Below the pieces are notes generated by a model that worked only from the letters and a program-made list of their open reading frames with translations, ran no database searches and was not told the origin of the DNA. DNA of 64,000 bases, from positions 806,001-870,000 of the forward strand of contig PHSQ01000001.1 of the NCBI GenBank assembly GCA_002862095.1, given 5' to 3'. Below are positions 53,001 to 61,751 of this stretch, in pieces. Made by a program: the position numbers and the translations under genes. The stretch is from Methylocystis sp. KS32 (GTDB lineage Bacteria > Pseudomonadota > Alphaproteobacteria > Rhizobiales > Beijerinckiaceae). How positions within the stretch are numbered: the first letter of the stretch is position 1; every line of letters begins with the position of its first letter.

Positions 53001-54143
53001 ATGCCCATGGATTACGCGACGCTAAGAATCATTTGGTGGCTGCTCCTGGGAGTGCTGCTGACCGGCTTCGCCGTTATGGACGGCTTCGATCTCGGCGTCG
53101 CCATCCTGTATCCCTTCGTCCCTCGAACCGAGACACAACGCCGCGTTCTGTTGAACGCGATAGGCCCGGTCTGGGAGGGCAATCAGGTCTGGTTGATTCT
53201 CGGGGGCGGCGCGGTCTTCGCCGCCTGGCCGTTGCTCTACGCAGCGTCATTTTCGGGCTTCTATCTTGCAATGATGCTCGCCCTGCTCGGGCTCATATTG
53301 CGGCCGGTGGCCCTGACGTTCCGCGGGAAATTCGATTCGCCGACCTGGCGCGCGAGTTGGGATTGGACCTTCTTCGTCTCCGGTTTTGTTCCGTCTCTTA
53401 TTTTTGGGGTCGCCTTCGGCAATTTGTTCGTCGGAACGCCCTTCCGTTTCGACAGTGCGCTCGGGATGGAATATCAAGGCGATCTCTTCGGCCTGCTCAA
53501 TCCCTTCTCGCTTCTCTGCGGTCTGACGAGCGTATTCATGCTTGCGATGCAGGGCGCAACTTTTCTCGCCTCGAAAAGTGAGGGTGATGTTTCCCGCAGA
53601 GCGGGTAATTACGGAAGCCTCGCTGCGGCGATGCTCATTGCGCTATTGACCATCGCGGGAATCTGGCTCGCCATAGGCGTCGATGGGTTCCGCGTGAACG
53701 GAGAAATTATCAAGGATGGCCCGTCGAACCCGCTTTTGAAGGTCGTCGCCCGGAGCCGCGGCGCCTGGTTAGCCAATTATCAGCAAATGCCCGCAAGCTT
53801 TCTGGCGCCCGCACTCGCCTATTCGGGTGCTCTGGGTGCGGCGTTCTTTCTGCGTAAAGGCACGGCGAAGCTGGCGGTCGCGTTCAGCAGCGTATCGATA
53901 GCCGGCGTGATTTTTACCGCCGGCTGCAGTCTTTTTCCCTTCCTGTTGCCATCATCTCTCAATCCAGATCAAAGCCTCACGGTGTGGGATGCGTCTTCAA
54001 GCAAAACGACTCTGGGGCTGATGCTCGTCGTGGCGCTAATTTTCCTGCCGATTGTGTTGGCCTATACGAGCTGGGTGTTCCATGTCTTGAGAGGACCCGT
54101 CACCGAGGCTGCGATCGAGTGTGACGAAGATTACCATTATTGA
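53001..54143 (+). CDS. cydB: Cytochrome bd ubiquinol oxidase subunit II
   Basis: 380 aa. Standard CydB start (RIIWWLLLGVLLTGFAVMDGFDLGV), GPVWEGNQVWLILGGGAVFAAWP, and eight or nine transmembrane helices through FVLPIVLAYTSWVF-like C-terminus. Partner of CydA. Next is the cydX microprotein. Confidence 0.97.
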   Translation: MPMDYATLRIIWWLLLGVLLTGFAVMDGFDLGVAILYPFVPRTETQRRVLLNAIGPVWEGNQVWLILGGGAVFAAWPLLYAASFSGFYLAMMLALLGLILRPVALTFRGKFDSPTWRASWDWTFFVSGFVPSLIFGVAFGNLFVGTPFRFDSALGMEYQGDLFGLLNPFSLLCGLTSVFMLAMQGATFLASKSEGDVSRRAGNYGSLAAAMLIALLTIAGIWLAIGVDGFRVNGEIIKDGPSNPLLKVVARSRGAWLANYQQMPASFLAPALAYSGALGAAFFLRKGTAKLAVAFSSVSIAGVIFTAGCSLFPFLLPSSLNPDQSLTVWDASSSKTTLGLMLVVALIFLPIVLAYTSWVFHVLRGPVTEAAIECDEDYHY

Positions 54144-54159
54144 AACAGGAGCAACACGG

Positions 54160-54270
54160 ATGTGGTATTTTTCCTGGATCCTGGGCTTGGGCCTTGCTTG
54201 CGCCTTCGCCATATTGAACGCGATGTGGCTGGAAATCGAGGAATACAGTGAAGAAAAACAGGAAGATTAG
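54160..54270 (+). CDS. cydX: Cytochrome bd microprotein CydX
   Basis: 36 aa, starting MWYFSWILGLGLACAFAILN and continuing AMWLEIEEYSEEKQED, the canonical CydX sequence pattern with the WYFSWILG start and Glu after the helix. It stabilises the bd oxidase hemes. AGGAG lies nine bases upstream. Its TAG stop merges with a REP element. Confidence 0.95.
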   Translation: MWYFSWILGLGLACAFAILNAMWLEIEEYSEEKQED

Positions 54271-54386
54271 AGCGCTTTCCGACCAGGCGGAATCGTCTGG
54301 TCGATAAGAAATCGCTCCATATTCAAAAAAACTGGAGCAAAATATAAGCGAAAAAGTCTATCAAGTTTTTCGGATTTTGCTCTAGA
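54268..54386 (+). repeat. REP/MITE-like element at the cydX stop codon
   Basis: TAGAGCGCTTTCCGACCAGG through GGATTTTGCTCTAG; same orientation and layout as the 4568-4906 units, with a few substitutions. It begins in the TAG of cydX and lies between the bd operon and convergent flhB. Confidence 0.85.
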
Positions 54387-54432
54387 GCATCTTCGAGACG
54401 CCGAGAAGAAATGCCTTGGGGTGTTCTCGAGC

Positions 54433-55521
54433 TCAAAAAATATGGCGGCGCTGCTGTCCATGAGCACTGAGAAAGTGGATAATTTCCGCGACGGAGCGAA
54501 AAAACTCCGGCGGGATCATCTTGTTGACATCCACATGATCGTACATGGCGCGAACAAGTTCTTTCTTTTCGACCACCGGAATTGATTTCTCCTCGGCGAT
54601 CTCGCGGATTTTCAGGGCCATCAGATCCTTTCCTTTGGCGAGGACAAGGGGTGCGCCGCCCTCTTCTCGCACATAGCGTAAGGCGATCGCGTAATGCGTC
54701 GGATTTGCGATGACCATTGTCGCTTTGGGAACGGACGCCATCATCCGCTTCCGGGAGCGGCTGAGGAACAGCGATCTCAATCGAGCCTTCACATGCGGAT
54801 CGCCTTCGGCTTCCTTGAGTTCGTCCTTCAGGTCCTGCCGACTCATTCTGAGATCACGACGCCATTTGAACCGTGTCCAGGCGATGTCCGCCAAGGCGAG
54901 CAAGGTAGCGGCGGCGACGACAGTTTCCGCAAGATGGGCGACGGATTGCAGTAACAGTCTCGGAATCGCCGACAATTCAACATGCATCAAATCACGAAGG
55001 CGGCTGTTCTGCGAGCTAAACGTCAAGGCCGCGGAGCCGGAGACGATGGAAATCTTGACGGTGGACTTCAGCAATTCCACCAGTCCGGTTTTTCCAAAAA
55101 TGCGAGCGAAGCTTTTAGATGGCGAGAGACGCGATAGTTCCGGGAGGATGCGATCGAAGACAACTCGAGGCGCGTTCTGTGCGAATGCCGCAACGAGACC
55201 TCCTATCATGAAAAGAAGAACCACCGGCCATAAAAAGAGGCCGACTTCTCTCATGACATAAACGATAACAGAATTTGCATCGGCGCCATTCCGAACCGGG
55301 ATAACGCCGGAGTTTGCGAACATCAGCTTTAGCGTTCCGAAAAGGCGCTCTGCGGTAGCGTCGAAAACAAAAGAAATCGAGAGAAGAAAGGCCACAAAAC
55401 CGGTTAGAATAATGGCGTCCCTGGAGACCGGATTGTTGCCCTTTTCAAGAGCGTCCAAAATCTTCTTTTCGCTTGCTTCCTCTGTTCGGGATTCGGCGTC
55501 GTCTTCGCTCGACACAGACAA
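54433..55521 (-). CDS. flhB: Flagellar export gate protein FlhB
   Basis: 362 aa. Four N-terminal transmembrane helices and a cytoplasmic domain with the autocleavage site ANPTHYAIALRY, followed by VREEGGAPLVLAKGKDLMALKIREIA. It switches export specificity from hook to filament together with FliK. Last gene of motA-fliM-fliN-fliG-flhB. Confidence 0.96.
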   Translation of the reverse strand: MSVSSEDDAESRTEEASEKKILDALEKGNNPVSRDAIILTGFVAFLLSISFVFDATAERLFGTLKLMFANSGVIPVRNGADANSVIVYVMREVGLFLWPVVLLFMIGGLVAAFAQNAPRVVFDRILPELSRLSPSKSFARIFGKTGLVELLKSTVKISIVSGSAALTFSSQNSRLRDLMHVELSAIPRLLLQSVAHLAETVVAAATLLALADIAWTRFKWRRDLRMSRQDLKDELKEAEGDPHVKARLRSLFLSRSRKRMMASVPKATMVIANPTHYAIALRYVREEGGAPLVLAKGKDLMALKIREIAEEKSIPVVEKKELVRAMYDHVDVNKMIPPEFFRSVAEIIHFLSAHGQQRRHIF

Positions 55522-55526
55522 CCGTC

Positions 55527-56576
55527 CTATGCTGGATCTGACGATTCGAGTTGCTGAGCGGAAATCTCAATCACGCCGTCCTCGTTCAATCGAAGCGCTG
55601 TATCGGCAATTAGGCGTTGCGATTTGAGAATATCCTTTTGAGCGGGCATGTCTCCGGAGGCCAATTCCGCTTCCACCATTCGACGCGTTCTAGCCCCCAA
55701 AACAGGCAAGACCGAGCTCTTTAACGCTTCGCCAGCGCCCCGGAGCGCCATCAACAGCACATCGGTGGCTACCCTGTCGAAAAGAATGGAGCGTGCGCGT
55801 TCCGATAATGTGGGTATATCATCGAAGCTGAAAATGAGTCCCCTCAGCTCTCGTCCGATTGCGGGCTCCAAGTCCTCAATGGATTTAAGAACATCCTCGA
55901 CCTGATCCCGCTCCATCTGGTTTATAATGCCGGCGACGCGAGCCTTCGAATCCGAGCCGCCGGACGATCCTTCCGTCGCGAGCAGATCATGCCGTAGAAC
56001 GGTTTCCAAAATGCGGCTCGCCGGATCGCAAAGAGGGCGGGACTTGAGCATCCGTCCGACTACGCGATTGCGTACGTGGGCGGGCAATTCGCCCAAAACC
56101 GTCGCTGAAAAACTCGAGCTGAGCCGAGAAAGTATGGCCGCGATGGTTTGCGGATGCTCACGCGAAAGATATCTCGCGAGGACAGACTCCGAAACCGTAG
56201 GCAACTGCTTCCAGAAATACTGATTTGAGCTCCCATAGACCTCCGACATAATCTCCGCGACTGTTTCAGGAGTCGCCGCTCCCGACAAGAGTTGCTCGGC
56301 CTTCGCTGGAGCGACAACAATATCCGGGTCCTCTTCGGAGAGCTGAATCAACATTTCCGAAATAATAGGTTCCACCGCCCTTGCCGTGATTTTACCTATC
56401 AACGAGGCTCGCATCGCCAAGCGTCGAAGTTCGTCCTGATCGAAGTGTTTGATGACGTTCCTTGCCACATCCTGATCAATTGATAGCAATAGGGCGACAA
56501 CCTTGTCAGTGCCCAGCAGCCTGTCCGGGGCAGCTTTCATCGCCATATGAGCCATCGAGACCTGGGTGTCTGTCAC
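55527..56576 (-). CDS. fliG: Flagellar motor switch protein FliG
   Basis: 349 aa. The three-part armadillo structure is visible, with REHPQTIAAILSRLSSSFSATVLGELP and the C-terminal torque region LRGLIFSFDDIPTLSERARSILFDRV. It couples the stator MotA to the rotor. It starts four bases before the fliN stop, and flhB follows five bases after. Confidence 0.96.
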   Translation of the reverse strand: MTDTQVSMAHMAMKAAPDRLLGTDKVVALLLSIDQDVARNVIKHFDQDELRRLAMRASLIGKITARAVEPIISEMLIQLSEEDPDIVVAPAKAEQLLSGAATPETVAEIMSEVYGSSNQYFWKQLPTVSESVLARYLSREHPQTIAAILSRLSSSFSATVLGELPAHVRNRVVGRMLKSRPLCDPASRILETVLRHDLLATEGSSGGSDSKARVAGIINQMERDQVEDVLKSIEDLEPAIGRELRGLIFSFDDIPTLSERARSILFDRVATDVLLMALRGAGEALKSSVLPVLGARTRRMVEAELASGDMPAQKDILKSQRLIADTALRLNEDGVIEISAQQLESSDPA

Positions 56577-56971
56577 TTTTGACCTAACTGGCGCTCTTTG
56601 ATTTCCGTGAGAGAGACTCCAAAGCGGGTATTATCGTCCTCAACGACGACCACTTCACCTTTTGCAATCACCCGGCCGTTTACTATCACGTCGACAGGGT
56701 CTCCAATCCTGTGATCGAGCGGCACTATTGCTCCCCTTCCAAGCTTCAGAAGCGTCGAGACAGGTAGGGTCGCGGAACCAACCACCACTTGAAGAATAAC
56801 CGGGATACGTAAAATTGAGTCGATATTTATCGGTCCTCCCGCGCCGATATTCTCTTCGGTGTCGCGAAGAGACGCGGTGTTTGATATATCGTTCTCAACT
56901 CTGTTCAGTTGTTCGATGGTCATGTTCATATGCTCTCGCGTTAGGAGTAGATCGGGAGATCTGGGGGACAT
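56573..56971 (-). CDS. fliN: Flagellar motor switch protein FliN
   Basis: About 132 aa from the ATG at 56971, overlapping the fliM stop by one base. SpoA domain: DSILRIPVILQVVVGSATLPVSTLLKLGRGAIVPL, GDPVDVIVNGRVIAKGEVVVV, RFGVSLTEI. Part of the rotor C-ring with FliM and FliG. Confidence 0.95.
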   Translation of the reverse strand: MSPRSPDLLLTREHMNMTIEQLNRVENDISNTASLRDTEENIGAGGPINIDSILRIPVILQVVVGSATLPVSTLLKLGRGAIVPLDHRIGDPVDVIVNGRVIAKGEVVVVEDDNTRFGVSLTEIKERQLGQK

Positions 56972-57912
56972 CAACCACGAAGCAACTGCTCGAAAAATTC
57001 CTCATCCTGATTGACGAAATGTTCGATCCGGATCGAATAATGACCATCGTTTTGACCGAGTTGGCCTTCGAATACCGGGTGCCCGTCGCATTCGAACCTG
57101 ATGAGATCGGAAGGCCCGGCGGAAAGCATGACGATCTGACCAATTTCGAAGGCGGCGACATCTCGTAGCGTCAGTTCCTTTCGGTCTATCACTGCAGAAA
57201 GCAGGACATCGGTTCGCATGAGAGTGTCGCGAAGACTGGAAGTCCATTTGCTGTCGGGCTGTCGCGAATCGTCAGTCCGCGCTACGCGCGCAAGCTGCTC
57301 CCTGTATGGATCGAGGGCGGACCGAGGAATAATCAATGTCATTCCGCTCAATCCACCGAGCGCGCTCATGGAGAATGCGCAAATTAGAATCTGCGCTCCA
57401 TTACGTCCAAGCTGATTCAAATCAAAAACCGGTGACGCCTGCAGAGGGTCGACGTCAAACGAGATCGCTCGCGATAAGGCCTCGCGCAGCGCATCTGCCA
57501 ACAATCCTCCAAAAAACATGATCGCTTGCGATTCGATATTAGTCGTCGGTCGCGCGTCATTGGATTGGCGCTCGATGGCGTTCGCGCCGAAAAGCAGATC
57601 GGCGAGAGCGTCGACAAAGGGCGGGTTCGCGACGAAAGCCATTTTTGCGTTTAGCGCCCGGGAGAAGAAAATTACACCAGGGGCGCCTTCCGATAGGTCT
57701 GAATGGATTTCGCCAATCTTCCCGGAGGTAACTCCAGAAAATTCGATTTCAACCTGAAGGCCGACAATCTCGGAGAAGCGGCTTGAAAGACGCTCCGTCA
57801 AATCCTCAAAGACTCCCCTAAGCGCGGGATAGCGGAGGTTTATGTCGTCGCCGCCGAAGATAAGTGGATCAATTCGTCTTGACATCGATGTTTCGCCAAA
57901 ACCAGATTTCAT
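56971..57912 (-). CDS. fliM: Flagellar motor switch protein FliM
   Basis: 313 aa. CheC-like middle domain (about residues 40-210) and a C-terminal SpoA part ([36 protein letters not shown]). The N-terminal CheY-binding peptide LSQxEIDALL is not evident, as in several rhizobial FliMs. It starts in the motA stop (ATGA). Confidence 0.9.
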   Translation of the reverse strand: MKSGFGETSMSRRIDPLIFGGDDINLRYPALRGVFEDLTERLSSRFSEIVGLQVEIEFSGVTSGKIGEIHSDLSEGAPGVIFFSRALNAKMAFVANPPFVDALADLLFGANAIERQSNDARPTTNIESQAIMFFGGLLADALREALSRAISFDVDPLQASPVFDLNQLGRNGAQILICAFSMSALGGLSGMTLIIPRSALDPYREQLARVARTDDSRQPDSKWTSSLRDTLMRTDVLLSAVIDRKELTLRDVAAFEIGQIVMLSAGPSDLIRFECDGHPVFEGQLGQNDGHYSIRIEHFVNQDEEFFEQLLRG

Positions 57913-58787
57913 GCAGCCGCCGCAGGAGCTTGAGATCCGCCAGAAAGGGTCTCGTTCTCGACCTCATCGATAGTCGGGCGCTCGTAAGCCGGGATGGATT
58001 TTCGCCCGTGCTCGATCGCAACTTGTGGAAGAGCGCCATTCATGAAGGCCAATAACGACTGCTTTAAAATCAAAAACACGTAGCATTCCTTTGTTCGTGC
58101 GACTTTGACCTTGAACGCTAGCGGCGTCACGATGCCGTAAGAAACAAATATCCCCGCAAATGTTCCAACCATGGCGGCGCCGATGAGTCCTCCAAGCAAC
58201 TCGGGAGATTGATCCAAAGCGCCCATGGCGTGAATAACCCCGAGAACCGCGGCGACGATGCCGAGCGCCGGCAATCCGTCCCCGACAGCCGTGAGCGCAT
58301 GGTAGGGTTTCATTTTGTCATATTTGATCGCAGCGATTTCCTCGTCCATCAGGCTCTCGACTTCGAAGGTTCTGACATTCCCCATGATATAGAAGCGCGA
58401 ATAATCGCAGATGAAGGACGTGATTTCCTTGTTCGCCAGAACGCTCGGAAAGCGCGTGAAAATCACGGATTCCGTCGGCGCGTCGATGTGCGTTTCCACT
58501 TCGTTCCGAGATTTGCTTCGTAGTTCGCGCATGAGCGAATGCAACAATCCCAGGGTGTCTAGATAGTCGCGGCGCTTTGGACCTTTATCCAGGACCGCCT
58601 GCATTACTGCCTTGCCGGTATCCAGAATAACCTTGGTGGGGTTGGCGACGATAAAGGTTCCCAGCGCGGAGCCCATGATGATGAGGAACTCCCATGGTTG
58701 CCAAAGGACGATCAAATGCCCCCCAAGCGCCGCGAACCCGCCTAACATGCAGCCCATTGTCACCACAAGCCCGAGCATAAAGCTCAT
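57909..58787 (-). CDS. motA: Flagellar stator protein MotA
   Basis: 292 aa, four transmembrane helices: [24 protein letters not shown] near 40, and the pair [18 protein letters not shown] and [18 protein letters not shown]. With MotB it forms the proton channel that turns the rotor. First gene of the motA-fliM-fliN-fliG-flhB unit. Confidence 0.95.
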   Translation of the reverse strand: MSFMLGLVVTMGCMLGGFAALGGHLIVLWQPWEFLIIMGSALGTFIVANPTKVILDTGKAVMQAVLDKGPKRRDYLDTLGLLHSLMRELRSKSRNEVETHIDAPTESVIFTRFPSVLANKEITSFICDYSRFYIMGNVRTFEVESLMDEEIAAIKYDKMKPYHALTAVGDGLPALGIVAAVLGVIHAMGALDQSPELLGGLIGAAMVGTFAGIFVSYGIVTPLAFKVKVARTKECYVFLILKQSLLAFMNGALPQVAIEHGRKSIPAYERPTIDEVENETLSGGSQAPAAAA

Positions 58788-58904
58788 CGGTTTCTCCTTC
58801 GGCCCCGAAGACAGTAGACGAATTGTTAAGTGGCCGGCCTTGCGTGGACCTTGTTTTAGCCGGCAAGATTTTATCGGAAGGTCCGTATGCCCTTCGCTCG
58901 GGGG

Positions 58905-59546
58905 CTATCTGCCGCAGAACGCGCTTGAATTATTGGTCCAGGCGCCAAATCCGCTCGCGACCATATTCCTTATGACCGCGCAGACATATCGCGTCTGCTC
59001 GCGTCGGTTTGCAGGACCCGCATGATAGCGGGCGACAGCCTCCGTCCAGGAGCCGGTGGATATCCTCAAGCTCCTCAGAAGCCTGGCCGCGTAAGCCACG
59101 TTCCGAGATGGATCAAACATCTCATATACGCTACGAAACTGCATGGCATGGTAGCGCTCATCCACTTGCATGCATCCGACATCAATGAATTTTGCTCCAG
59201 AGGCCTTCGCAGCGAGGAATTCTTCGATCGTCTGTTGAAGGCCGGGGCTGTGAACGGGGACTCCATCGATATTCAATGTGAACGGATCAGGCGCCCCTCG
59301 CTGACCGGTTTCGGTGAGCGCCACTGCGTAAAGCAAGCCAAGTGGGACATCCTGCTTTCTAGCCGCTGCAACCATTTCAATTTCGCAGGCGTTCAGTCGC
59401 CGTTCCGAAGAGCTACAGGTAAAGGGCGTCCAGATTCCGATTGCCATCAGCGCCAGAAGAAGAAATCTGAGGCTCAATTTCCTTGAATTTAGGTAGCGAG
59501 CTAGCGGCTGCGTTTCCGTCCTTACCGCTGTAATTATCGTTTCCAT
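58905..59546 (-). CDS. Lytic transglycosylase (SLT domain) of the flagellar cluster
   Basis: About 213 aa from the ATG at 59546. A signal-like segment (KLSLRFLLLALMAIGIWTPF) precedes an SLT fold with the catalytic Glu in LLYAVALTETGQRG, and motifs DVGCMQVDERYHAMQFRSVYEMFDP and AVARYHAGPANRRE. It should cut peptidoglycan for flagellar rod passage. In rhizobia a similar gene follows fliK (motD). The start overlaps the 3' end of fliK by about 134 bases in another frame. Confidence 0.85.
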   Translation of the reverse strand: METIITAVRTETQPLARYLNSRKLSLRFLLLALMAIGIWTPFTCSSSERRLNACEIEMVAAARKQDVPLGLLYAVALTETGQRGAPDPFTLNIDGVPVHSPGLQQTIEEFLAAKASGAKFIDVGCMQVDERYHAMQFRSVYEMFDPSRNVAYAARLLRSLRISTGSWTEAVARYHAGPANRREQTRYVCAVIRNMVASGFGAWTNNSSAFCGR

Positions 59547-60585
59547 TAAACTGTCCCGAGCCTCCGGTATCGGTGAAAGCGTCCTGCCCAGATTCGTGGT
59601 GCGTCTCCATGTCATTCGGCTTCATCCGCTGAGCGTCTCCGCCGTTTAAATGCAGAGAAAGGGAACTGACCATGGCGCCAGACGACTCGAGGACATGACG
59701 AAGGTCGTCCTTCGACCTCGTCAAGGAAGCGAGCGACGTAAGAGAATCCAGCGCGACATTAACGGCGAGGCCAGATCGCCGCATGGCCAGGTTGAGTTTA
59801 ACGGATCCAAGCGAATCGGAGTTGAGTTCAATGCTCACTCGAGCCTGACGTCCGCTGTGTATCTGAACGCCCGCTGTCGTCACGCCGGTCGATGAATCCG
59901 CGGCAGTCGCTATATTGTCGGTAGTTTGTAACTCGCTGAGCGAGGAGGTTGATCCGGGAGCGGCAACCGAAAATGATCCAGGTATTAGCGAAGGAGATGT
60001 AGTAAGAAGTCCGCCTGCTGCCGAATTTTGGCTTTCAACTCGATGGACATTTGGAATAGCGTCTTTTGCGGATGGCATGGCTTCGATGTTGACATCGCTC
60101 GATCCCTGAGCAGATGAGCCCCAATCGGTGGATTCGACGCCTAAGCGTTTAGGCGACTTGTCATTAAAAGCGACCAGTGTCGACGTCGTATTCAGCTTGC
60201 TCGCTGTCGCTTCGTGGCCATTATCATGAGAAATAGAAAATTGTGACGATTGCGGCTGTGGGAGCGTTGTCGTTTCCGCCGTAAGGACGAGGAACTGACC
60301 GCTCTCGGAGCTTGCGAGGTGATTGCCTATTGGTGCGCCAACGGCTTGTGTTAGGGACTTTTCCCGGTTGTCGCGTTCCGTGTGTTTGCGGAGCTGGGGG
60401 GGCGTCATTTGACCGTGATTCTCGGAAGGCGCGACTTTACTCGCGCCAATGGCGCTCAATTCGTCATAGATTTGGTGAAAACCGGAGCTCGAATGAGCAG
60501 TTTCGGTCGACGAGGATTCGCCCTTGATGTTATTGTGCGCTACTGTAGCAGCAGGCGGAATGGCGCCGCTTATTTCAGGCATCAT
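59413..60585 (-). CDS. fliK: Flagellar hook-length control protein FliK (MotD-like)
   Basis: 390 aa. Low-complexity Ser/Thr/Gln/Asn-rich N-terminus, and a C-terminal Flg_hook region with RQARVSIELNSDSLGSVKLNLAMRRSGLAVNVAL and LRHVLESSGAMVSSLSLHL. It measures hook length and triggers FlhB switching. Starts in the motC stop (ATGA). Its 3' end overlaps the transglycosylase gene. Weak primary-sequence conservation is normal for FliK. Confidence 0.83.
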   Translation of the reverse strand: MMPEISGAIPPAATVAHNNIKGESSSTETAHSSSGFHQIYDELSAIGASKVAPSENHGQMTPPQLRKHTERDNREKSLTQAVGAPIGNHLASSESGQFLVLTAETTTLPQPQSSQFSISHDNGHEATASKLNTTSTLVAFNDKSPKRLGVESTDWGSSAQGSSDVNIEAMPSAKDAIPNVHRVESQNSAAGGLLTTSPSLIPGSFSVAAPGSTSSLSELQTTDNIATAADSSTGVTTAGVQIHSGRQARVSIELNSDSLGSVKLNLAMRRSGLAVNVALDSLTSLASLTRSKDDLRHVLESSGAMVSSLSLHLNGGDAQRMKPNDMETHHESGQDAFTDTGGSGQFNGNDNYSGKDGNAAASSLPKFKEIEPQISSSGADGNRNLDALYL

Positions 60586-61751
60586 CGTTTTTCCGATTTT
60601 GAAATAGCGTCCTGGGCCTCGGACAAAGCTCTCTTGGCTTCCATAGCGACAGAGGGAGGCGCTTCATCTCCTCCGGATCCAAGGGAACTCCCGGCTGTCT
60701 CGTTTGATATTGTCAACTTTTGCTTACGCACGGCTCTTGGAAGCTCATCCAGCGCCTTCATTACGACGTGTCTCAGTTTCTGATCCTCCGCTGGTGACGC
60801 CGAAGAAATTTTGGAATTTCCAAAAGCAGATGCATCGTCATGGAGTCCGGAGATAACGTCGAGCAGGGAATAGTAGTAATTGACCCGCAACTTCTCGGAC
60901 TGTCCGGTGGCGGCGTCTCTGGCCTTATTGATCTCCATCCGCGCGATCTGAAGTTTGGCGGAGAGAATTGCTTTTCGCGCGACCGATAGATGTAACTGCA
61001 CTTGCGCGGACGAGGACGTGTTGGAAAGCAGTGATTCCAAGGCAGCTAAACGCCCATAGTCCACGGTCAATGCGCCTGAAACAACCGCCTCTTTAAGCCG
61101 CGACCAAACTGTTGTTGAATAAGGAGAGTTTGAATATTTTTCCGAATATCTTCGTCCTATTCTCTCTAGTTGGTCCAATTGGCGGATAGGGTCCAGGGTA
61201 AGGAGTTGTCGACGCAATGCGGCTTCCTCCACGAGCGAATCCGGCATGAGGAGGCATGCAAATTTCAATTTCCGCAGCGCTCCGGATTTGTCGATGTTCA
61301 AGAGGTATTGGGCCTGCGCCAAGGCGACATGCCCCCCAAGAGAAGGCGGAAAAGAAGCAGGATTTAATGGGTTAAGAAGGGCTTGAGCGTCATTTACCTG
61401 TCCCTCCGCGTAGGAGAGCGCGCCAGACAACAACGCGCTGCTCTTAACTACCGTCATTCTTTCGGGCGAGGCCTTCAGAGCTTTGAAAGAACCTCCCGAC
61501 AGCAGATAGATAGCGGTGGCCTGAGCATTTTGTTCGTTCGCGAGATCTTCGGCGCCCAGGACGGCGATTATGTTTTCGACGTTTTCCATATCCTTCGCGA
61601 CATCGTCGCGCGAGCCCGCCGTTCCGATGGCGAGCCGATATTGATCCATATTCAGCTTTCTTATCGCCTCCGTCAGTTCGCTCGCCCATGCTTCGCCAGT
61701 CGGCGCCAAGATCATTCCGATGCAGACAAGTAAATAGGCAATGAAGGTCAA
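60582..61751 (-). CDS. motC: Chemotaxis/motility protein MotC
   Basis: 389 aa. Signal peptide (FIAYLLVCIGMILAPTGEAWA), then a helical periplasmic protein with LNPASFPPSLGGHVALAQAQYLL and RIGRRYSEKYSNSPYSTTVW stretches typical of rhizobial MotC. MotC works with MotB in the periplasm for rotary speed control in Sinorhizobium. Starts in the motB stop and ends in the fliK start, with ATGA overlaps at both. Confidence 0.9.
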   Translation of the reverse strand: MTFIAYLLVCIGMILAPTGEAWASELTEAIRKLNMDQYRLAIGTAGSRDDVAKDMENVENIIAVLGAEDLANEQNAQATAIYLLSGGSFKALKASPERMTVVKSSALLSGALSYAEGQVNDAQALLNPLNPASFPPSLGGHVALAQAQYLLNIDKSGALRKLKFACLLMPDSLVEEAALRRQLLTLDPIRQLDQLERIGRRYSEKYSNSPYSTTVWSRLKEAVVSGALTVDYGRLAALESLLSNTSSSAQVQLHLSVARKAILSAKLQIARMEINKARDAATGQSEKLRVNYYYSLLDVISGLHDDASAFGNSKISSASPAEDQKLRHVVMKALDELPRAVRKQKLTISNETAGSSLGSGGDEAPPSVAMEAKRALSEAQDAISKSEKR

